26,294 bases of DNA from an uncultured Ruminococcus sp. (GTDB taxonomy: Bacteria > Bacillota > Clostridia > Oscillospirales > CAG-272): assembly GCA_900551005.1 (NCBI GenBank), contig URUL01000016.1, forward strand, positions 1 through 26,294, written 5' to 3'. The position numbers were made by a program, and so were the translations under genes. The notes under the pieces were generated by a model. It worked only from the letters and a program-made list of their open reading frames with translations. It was not told where the DNA came from and ran no database searches. Shown here piece by piece: positions 21,874-26,294 of the stretch. Positions within the stretch are counted from its first letter, which is position 1, and the number at the start of each line of letters is the position of its first letter.

Positions 21874-22782
21874 TTACGGTCCAACGACGGCGGTCGTCTC
21901 AGCCGTGGTCGTCTCAGCCGTGGTCGTCTCAGCCGTGGTCGTCTCGACGGTGGTCGTCTCAGCCGTGGTCGTCTCGGCCGTGGTCGTCTCCGTTGTAGTC
22001 GTCACGGGGATTGTGTAGCTTGCAGGCGGGATTTTAAGGATCGCACCCGCTTGGATCTTATCGGGGTTTTCAATATTGTTATAGGTGGAAAGTACCCCCC
22101 AGTGTGTGCCATACATCTCTGCGATCTTAGTCAATGTATCCCCCTGCTTTATGGTGTAGCTCTGCTCTGTTTCTGTCAGAGGATATGTCTGCGTCTCTTC
22201 TGTTCTCGTATTTAAACGCGACGAGGACGACTGCTGAGGTATGACGGTAATATCGCCACCTATCAGTGCTTCACCTTCGGGTTTTGCATAAGTACCCCAT
22301 TGCGATGTAACTGTCAGGTAAAAAGTATTGGTGGCGTTAACGGTAAATTTGACAGTCGACGGCGACCCTCCGCTCCCGTCCTCAGGATAAAGCTGTACGG
22401 TGTGATAGGTATAGATATCATTATCTGATAATTTTAATTTCACATTGCAATAACCCGTGCTTGCACTTCCGTACGCAGTAATGGTTACGGTGTACTCTCC
22501 GCCGTTTAATTGGTAGCTTCCGTCTCCCACTTCAACAGGATGACTGCCTGTCTCATTTTGCTGAAATTTGAATCTTGGTGAAAAAGACGCGGTAGTGATA
22601 TTGTTTGAAATGCTTGTAACGCTACTTGAAAACCAAGCCCATGTAAGGCTTGCAAGGCATACACCGCAAATCAAAATACCGGCTATAGAGGAAAGAATTA
22701 TTCGCGATAAGGATTTATCCGATACCTTATCATTGTTTTGCATATAGAATAGTTTTTTTATCAATTTTTTTATTGCAGTCAA
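21874..22782 (-). CDS. Secreted SipW-type protein with LysM domain and Thr/Glu repeat tail
   Basis: Protein of 302 residues. A cytoplasmic stretch and a hydrophobic segment (residues 28-48) end in SLTWAWFSSS, the pattern of SipW-dependent (TasA/camelysin-type) export signals. A beta-rich region follows (60-185). Residues 208-251 are a LysM peptidoglycan-binding domain: YTIKQGDTLTKIAEMYGTHW and IQAGAILKIP. The tail (265-298) is about seven ETTTA pentapeptides, which suits a wall-spanning or glycosylated linker. No LPXTG is present. The start is TTG, fixed by AAGGAGG exactly 7 nt upstream. It is the last gene of a minus-strand array of TasA-like genes, and LysM could tether it to the cell wall. 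Confidence 0.85.
   Translation of the reverse strand: MTAIKKLIKKLFYMQNNDKVSDKSLSRIILSSIAGILICGVCLASLTWAWFSSSVTSISNNITTASFSPRFKFQQNETGSHPVEVGDGSYQLNGGEYTVTITAYGSASTGYCNVKLKLSDNDIYTYHTVQLYPEDGSGGSPSTVKFTVNATNTFYLTVTSQWGTYAKPEGEALIGGDITVIPQQSSSSRLNTRTEETQTYPLTETEQSYTIKQGDTLTKIAEMYGTHWGVLSTYNNIENPDKIQAGAILKIPPASYTIPVTTTTETTTAETTTAETTTVETTTAETTTAETTTAETTAVVGP
21889..22002 (-). repeat. 15-bp tandem repeat encoding (ETTTA)n
   Basis: About seven copies of a 15-bp unit (plus-strand GTCGTCTCAGCCGTG with small changes) encode the pentapeptide ETTTA at the C-terminus of the LysM protein. The period is a multiple of three, so copy-number changes would keep the frame. Confidence 0.93.
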
Positions 22783-22814
22783 AACAATTCCTCCTTAAAA
22801 ATTTATATGCTTTC

Positions 22815-22878
22815 GGCTATCAAAAGGCATAAGGCGCGCTTATGCCCTTTGATTGCCCCCTCCCCCGCAGGGGGGGGA
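22815..22878. repeat. Double-hairpin intergenic repeat, copy 1
   Basis: About 64 bp that recur at 24417-24480 with a few changes. Module A is CAAAAGGCATAAG-GCGCG-CTTATGCCCTTTG, a long hairpin with one A-C mismatch. Module B is CCCCCTCCCCC-GCA-GGGGGGGG, a C/G-run hairpin. Read on the minus strand it lies between the stop of the gene at 22900-24330 and the LysM gene, and module A is followed by TTTTGATAG, so it may act as a terminator or processing site. Confidence 0.8.
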
Positions 22879-22899
22879 GAGACAAAGAAACTCCGATTA

Positions 22900-24330
22900 T
22901 TATTTAGCCGTTACTGTCCAAGTAGAACCGCTATGAGTTACGTCATAGTTTGCAGTATCAACATATGCCGAAGGATCAGCATTGAAGGTACCGCCGGTGA
23001 TGGTCAGATAATCGCCGGCATTGCCGGAAGAAACCTGAATCAAGCTTCCGCCCTCACCCACGTTGAAGGTACCGTCGTTGACGATGATCTTCTGGATGTG
23101 ATTGGTGCCCACGTTCACATAGAAGAGGCACTTATCGGCGTTAAAGGTGCCGCCGTTGATGGTGGTGATGGAGGGTACATTGGGAATGTAGGGTTCGACT
23201 TGAACGCATGCACCGTAACGCTCGCCGTCATGATACGCATTGAATTCGCCGTCGTTGATGATCACTTTGCCGGAGAGGTTGACAATAACGCTGGCAGCGC
23301 CCTGTCCGTCAAAGGTACCGCCGTTGATCATTACGTTCACAGCTTCGAGATCAAAAGTCTGGCAGAAGATCACGGCATTGTCGTTGGTATACTTGCCGCT
23401 CTCGATGGTGACGGTGGTATGGGTCGCTATGATAGCCGCAGCCTGCCCATTGCCGTTTTCTATCCCGTAGATTTTACTGTAGATGCTGTATTCGCCGTTG
23501 TTATTGGGGTCGCTCAGCACGAGATTGTTGGGGGAATCGAAGATGTTGCCGCTGCTTATAATAGAGCCCCTCAGGGTGTTGCCGTTGAAGTTGATGGAAG
23601 CGTCCTTCCCTATATGCAGATAGGGGTCGTCAACGGTGACATCGCTTTCCAAGACGATGTTGCCGATTCCCTGAGCCAGCGCGTCTTTGATATCGGAAAC
23701 GCTGCTTACCCGGACAAGAGACTCCGCATTTGCATCATAAAGATACTCCGCATTTGCATCATAATCATTGCCGAAGCTGTCGCTCTCAACAGTATCCTGC
23801 GTGGCAACAACGGTGATACCGATACCGTCGATGGACTTGCCCTGATACTCGTTGCCGGCGGATTCTACCATGTGACCGCTGATGGTCAGGGTAGCAGCAT
23901 CGTTAGCGGCCAGAGATACTTCCTGATCAACAGCATAGGTCTGTCCATTATTGGTGATCGTCCACTCGATGGCGTTGTTCAGCTCGGCGTCGCCCCGGAT
24001 GCCGGTGATGACGATCTTGTACTTGAGCGCAAGGTTGCCTGCGTTCTTGATCACGATAGGCTGAAGTTTGTATGTACAGCCGGGTTCCCAAAGGATCTCA
24101 TCCTGTGTTCTGCCGTCTGCGGCTACCCATCCGAGCGTCTGACCCTCAAGGGAATTGCCCTCTTCGTCAAGCAGCTGGATATCAAGCGTACCTGCCTGAA
24201 TCTTGTTTACCGCAGTGCTTGCGGTGTCTGTGAACCACGCAAATGTCGTTCCGATCAGCATAGTGATGCAAACAAATATGGCTACAACGGATGTGAACAA
24301 TGCGCGTCTCGTCATTTTTGAGTTATTCAT
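22900..24330 (-). CDS. SipW/TasA-type secreted protein with parallel beta-helix passenger
   Basis: Protein of 476 residues. The N-terminus has a hydrophobic segment (10-31) ending GTTFAWFTDTAST, then AVNKIQAGTLDIQL, which is the SipW-type signal and start of the TasA/camelysin-like domain (to about residue 160). Residues 205-470 are a right-handed beta-helix, recognisable by a ladder of MINGGTFDG, IINDGEFNA, TINGGTFNAD, IVNDGTFNVG and TITGGTFNAD. No sorting motif is visible. A short in-frame duplication, DANAEYLY/DANAESLV, marks the joint. AGAGG lies about 8 nt upstream of the ATG. It is paralogous to the gene at 24513 onwards and shares almost identical DNA in the N-terminal module. Likely a surface or matrix protein; the ligand is unknown. 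Confidence 0.88.
   Translation of the reverse strand: MNNSKMTRRALFTSVVAIFVCITMLIGTTFAWFTDTASTAVNKIQAGTLDIQLLDEEGNSLEGQTLGWVAADGRTQDEILWEPGCTYKLQPIVIKNAGNLALKYKIVITGIRGDAELNNAIEWTITNNGQTYAVDQEVSLAANDAATLTISGHMVESAGNEYQGKSIDGIGITVVATQDTVESDSFGNDYDANAEYLYDANAESLVRVSSVSDIKDALAQGIGNIVLESDVTVDDPYLHIGKDASINFNGNTLRGSIISSGNIFDSPNNLVLSDPNNNGEYSIYSKIYGIENGNGQAAAIIATHTTVTIESGKYTNDNAVIFCQTFDLEAVNVMINGGTFDGQGAASVIVNLSGKVIINDGEFNAYHDGERYGACVQVEPYIPNVPSITTINGGTFNADKCLFYVNVGTNHIQKIIVNDGTFNVGEGGSLIQVSSGNAGDYLTITGGTFNADPSAYVDTANYDVTHSGSTWTVTAK
23721..23764 (-). repeat. 24-bp in-frame tandem duplication within the beta-helix protein gene
   Basis: The 20 bases ACTCCGCATTTGCATCATAA occur at 23721-23740 and again at 23745-23764, a 24-bp period. 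They encode the repeated DANAE segment at the boundary between the TasA-like module and the beta-helix passenger. Confidence 0.85.
23990..24078 (-). repeat. 89-bp identical segment shared by the two beta-helix genes, copy 1
   Basis: These 89 bases, coding the CTYKLQPIVIKNAGNLAL region onward to the GIRGDA segment, are identical to 26206-26294. Identity may continue beyond the window edge in copy 2. Confidence 0.93.
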
Positions 24331-24416
24331 CGTTTGTCCTCTTAAAAAATTAGTTTGTTTTGAAATAGCTCATATGTAATCGGCTTTTCGCCGTATACAA
24401 CAAATGATAGCGCTCG

Positions 24417-24480
24417 GGCTATCAAAAGGCACAAGGCGCGCTTATGCCCTTTGATTGCCCCCTCCCCGCAGGGGGGGAGG
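24417..24480. repeat. Double-hairpin intergenic repeat, copy 2
   Basis: Second copy of the 22815-22878 repeat in the same orientation, with GGCACAAG for GGCATAAG and a shorter C/G run (CCCCTCCCC-GCA-GGGGGGG). It lies just downstream of the partial beta-helix gene (stop at 24513), before the gene starting at 24330. The remaining 86 bp to 24331 carry a small CGGC/GCCG hairpin (24380-24393) and no strong promoter. Confidence 0.8.
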
Positions 24481-24512
24481 GAAAGACATAGAATGTTAAA
24501 AGTATAACTTTA

Positions 24513-26294
24513 TTACGCTACCGTAACAGTAACACCGTTTACAATCAATGTTACATTGCTGTTCCAACCGCTTCTATCAAGCAGAAGAGAAATAACATTA
24601 TCTGCTGTTATTGCTGTGCCGTTCTTGGTGCAGTTAGTTAACGTTATGGTATATGCATCTGATCCACCTGCATTGAGCTGATAGCTTGCAGAGGTAAACT
24701 CGCAGTTGGTCAGCACGGTATTAGAATAGGGGCGGAGATACGCATACGTGTTCAGCCCGAATTTGCAGTTCTCGAAAGTCACAAGCTGAATTCCGCTGGT
24801 GTAAGAAGTCCAGCCGTTGAGCGTGGAATCCTTAATAGTAAGTGTCGCACCGGGTGCGGTTGAATCAATGTTAAAGGTATATCCGGAAATATCAAGAACG
24901 CAGTTTTCGATCACACTGTTGCCGGATAATCTCCAGAACTGTATACCGCGGAAAGCGTTGGTGATCTTAGTGTCTTTAATTACCGTTCCGCTATTAGCGT
25001 CCCCTGTGGATACGGCAATCGCAATTTTACCCGCTTCACCCGTATAGTTGACGTTTTCGATAGTGGTGTTGTTACCGCTGATGTTCATAGAACCGGAAGT
25101 TCCGCTTGCACCGCTGCCCTGAACGGTAAGATTTTTGATAGTCACATTATCAGAGGTTATTTTACTGTTATCGGATTGCAGCACACTGCTTGTTTTGCTG
25201 TCACCGGAAATGGTCGCACCGGCACTGATAGCGGTAGAATTGTTGATTGTGGCTGTCGAACCGGAAGTAATAGCGGTATTTGAGGTTACGGATGTGAGAG
25301 GAGTATCATCTACAGCCTTGAGAGAGCCCAGTCTTGCATACGCTTCAGCGGCTGTGATCGTTCTTGCCGAAGAGGCACCGCATACATAGATATCCGCATC
25401 GGTATCGGTGTAGATATTGTTGCCGCCGAAGTCAATACCGGCAAGATCGATATAGTCGATATCAATCAATGCTTCGTTAATATAAGTAGACGCTCCGAAG
25501 AAGTTATTTGTCATCGTAATCTTAACGTCAGCATTGGATCCATACGCTGCTTCAATATGAATGAAACGTGTTTTATTTCCTGCCTGTGCGGGTGTGTTCA
25601 GCTCAAACGTACAATTGTTGATAACGATCTCGGCACCTGCGACAGGTGTAATCTGAATGCAATCCCACTGGGCACCGGAGAAAGTACAGCCGTCTAATAC
25701 CAGCTTTCCTGTGAGACCGGATGCATAAAGATTAGAAGCCTGATTGTTGGTGTTTGTAGGCGCCGCGAAATTAACATTCTTAAATGTTACATTTGCATCG
25801 GCAGCAACGTTGACCGGTTTATTGCTGATTACAGTATGACCGTTTCCGTAAATAGAAATATCATTGGTGATATCTAACTGACTGTCGAGCACAATGTTGG
25901 AAGTAAGTAATACATCCTGTCCGGCTGCGATTGCGGAGCTGAATTCTGCGGCAGTAGCAACAGCGGTACCGTATTCTGCTCCCGCATCATAAGTCTTGCC
26001 GTTGCTGTCATGCTCAACAGTGGCCTGCGTAGCCACTACTGTGATACCGATACCCTCGATGGACTTGCCCTGATACTCGTTGCCGGCGGATTCTTTCATG
26101 TGACCGCTGATGGTCAGAGTGTCGGAAGCGCCTGCGGCAAGGGGATGATCGGCGCCCAAATTCGCATCGTTGATCGTCCATTCAATCGCCTCATTCAGCT
26201 TTGCATCGCCCCGGATGCCGGTGATGACGATCTTGTACTTGAGCGCAAGGTTGCCTGCGTTCTTGATCACGATAGGCTGAAGTTTGTATGTACA
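24513..26294 (-). CDS. SipW/TasA-type protein with parallel beta-helix passenger, 5' end outside window
   Basis: At least 593 codons; the reading frame is still open at 26294, where it reads CTYKLQPIVIKNAG, as in the paralogue. By comparison with that gene roughly 250 bp with the signal peptide lie beyond the edge. The first 110 visible residues are the TasA-like module (HMKESAGNEYQGKSI, EGIGITVVAT). The rest is a Ser/Thr/Asn-rich right-handed beta-helix with a ladder of VTFKNVNF, LVLDGCTF, IVINNCTF, VIENCVLD and VTFENCKF. A Ser/Thr/Ala-rich low-complexity stretch lies in the middle. No sorting signal is present at the C-terminus (IVNGVTVTVA). The passenger shares the fold but little sequence with its neighbour. 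Confidence 0.87.
   Translation of the reverse strand, partial: CTYKLQPIVIKNAGNLALKYKIVITGIRGDAKLNEAIEWTINDANLGADHPLAAGASDTLTISGHMKESAGNEYQGKSIEGIGITVVATQATVEHDSNGKTYDAGAEYGTAVATAAEFSSAIAAGQDVLLTSNIVLDSQLDITNDISIYGNGHTVISNKPVNVAADANVTFKNVNFAAPTNTNNQASNLYASGLTGKLVLDGCTFSGAQWDCIQITPVAGAEIVINNCTFELNTPAQAGNKTRFIHIEAAYGSNADVKITMTNNFFGASTYINEALIDIDYIDLAGIDFGGNNIYTDTDADIYVCGASSARTITAAEAYARLGSLKAVDDTPLTSVTSNTAITSGSTATINNSTAISAGATISGDSKTSSVLQSDNSKITSDNVTIKNLTVQGSGASGTSGSMNISGNNTTIENVNYTGEAGKIAIAVSTGDANSGTVIKDTKITNAFRGIQFWRLSGNSVIENCVLDISGYTFNIDSTAPGATLTIKDSTLNGWTSYTSGIQLVTFENCKFGLNTYAYLRPYSNTVLTNCEFTSASYQLNAGGSDAYTITLTNCTKNGTAITADNVISLLLDRSGWNSNVTLIVNGVTVTVA
26206..26294 (-). repeat. 89-bp identical segment shared by the two beta-helix genes, copy 2
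   Basis: Identical to 23990-24078 up to the window edge. A second highly similar block lies at 26066-26118 versus 23840-23892, with only a few differences. Confidence 0.93.

Noticed and set aside
21889..22002. CRISPR array or non-coding minisatellite
   Set aside because: The 15-bp repeat has no spacers and lies in frame inside the LysM gene, encoding ETTTA pentapeptides.
22807..24321. A 504-codon plus-strand open frame opposite the beta-helix gene
   Set aside because: It is antisense to a gene with a good ribosome site, a signal peptide and a clear beta-helix ladder. The long antisense frame follows from that gene's codon bias.

Overview
The window looks like chromosomal DNA from a spore-forming member of the Clostridia (Bacillota), probably an anaerobe of the gut type. 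The reasons are strong AGGAGG-type ribosome binding sites, near-consensus TTGACA-17-TATAAT promoters, a YlmC/YmxH-family sporulation protein, rubrerythrin, and SipW/TasA-type secreted proteins. The genus cannot be named from sequence alone. Most of the window is housekeeping DNA. The accessory part is the right end and the interval 11771-12406.

Layout. 1-197: two serine tRNAs (minus). 526-2877: a CvpA-like membrane protein and a HAD phosphatase related to eukaryotic-type phosphomannomutase (plus). 3000-4010 (minus): rubrerythrin, a 58-residue small ORF, and a Thr-Tyr tRNA pair with promoter and terminator. 4106-6083 (minus): a lipoprotein with a C-terminal InlB-type repeat, and aspartate-semialdehyde dehydrogenase. 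6295-8016: rpsB-tsf with a structured leader. 8249-8539: YlmC/YmxH protein. 8709-11723: a fused ABC ATPase/FtsX permease with a very large extracytoplasmic domain. 11771-12406: a gene-free element with 17-bp inverted ends, lying exactly between the terminator hairpins of two convergent genes. 12450-16879 (minus): a pyrG-purB-purA nucleotide operon. 17258-18838: asnB, divergent from pyrG. Then a PHP phosphatase, a TetR regulator and a nucleoside hydrolase. 21874 to the right edge (minus): three secreted proteins of SipW/TasA type, one with LysM and a Thr/Glu repeat tail, two with parallel beta-helix passengers.

The most informative regulatory DNA is the 378-bp pyrG/asnB divergent region. The asnB leader folds as two tandem hexaloop hairpins followed by an overlapping terminator, which is the architecture recognised by ANTAR-domain antiterminators. 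The pyrG leader has its own promoter-proximal terminator, with an upstream GGGCAA able to pair with the terminator loop and 3' arm. Two glutamine-dependent amidotransferase genes therefore appear to be controlled by separate transcription attenuators placed back to back.

The right-hand array is the best candidate for something undescribed. The paralogues share DNA that is identical over 89 bp in the exported N-terminal module, while their beta-helix passengers have diverged. Two copies of a 64-bp double-hairpin intergenic repeat follow the two beta-helix genes. This looks like a modular surface-protein cassette that grows by duplication and recombination. It continues past the window edge.
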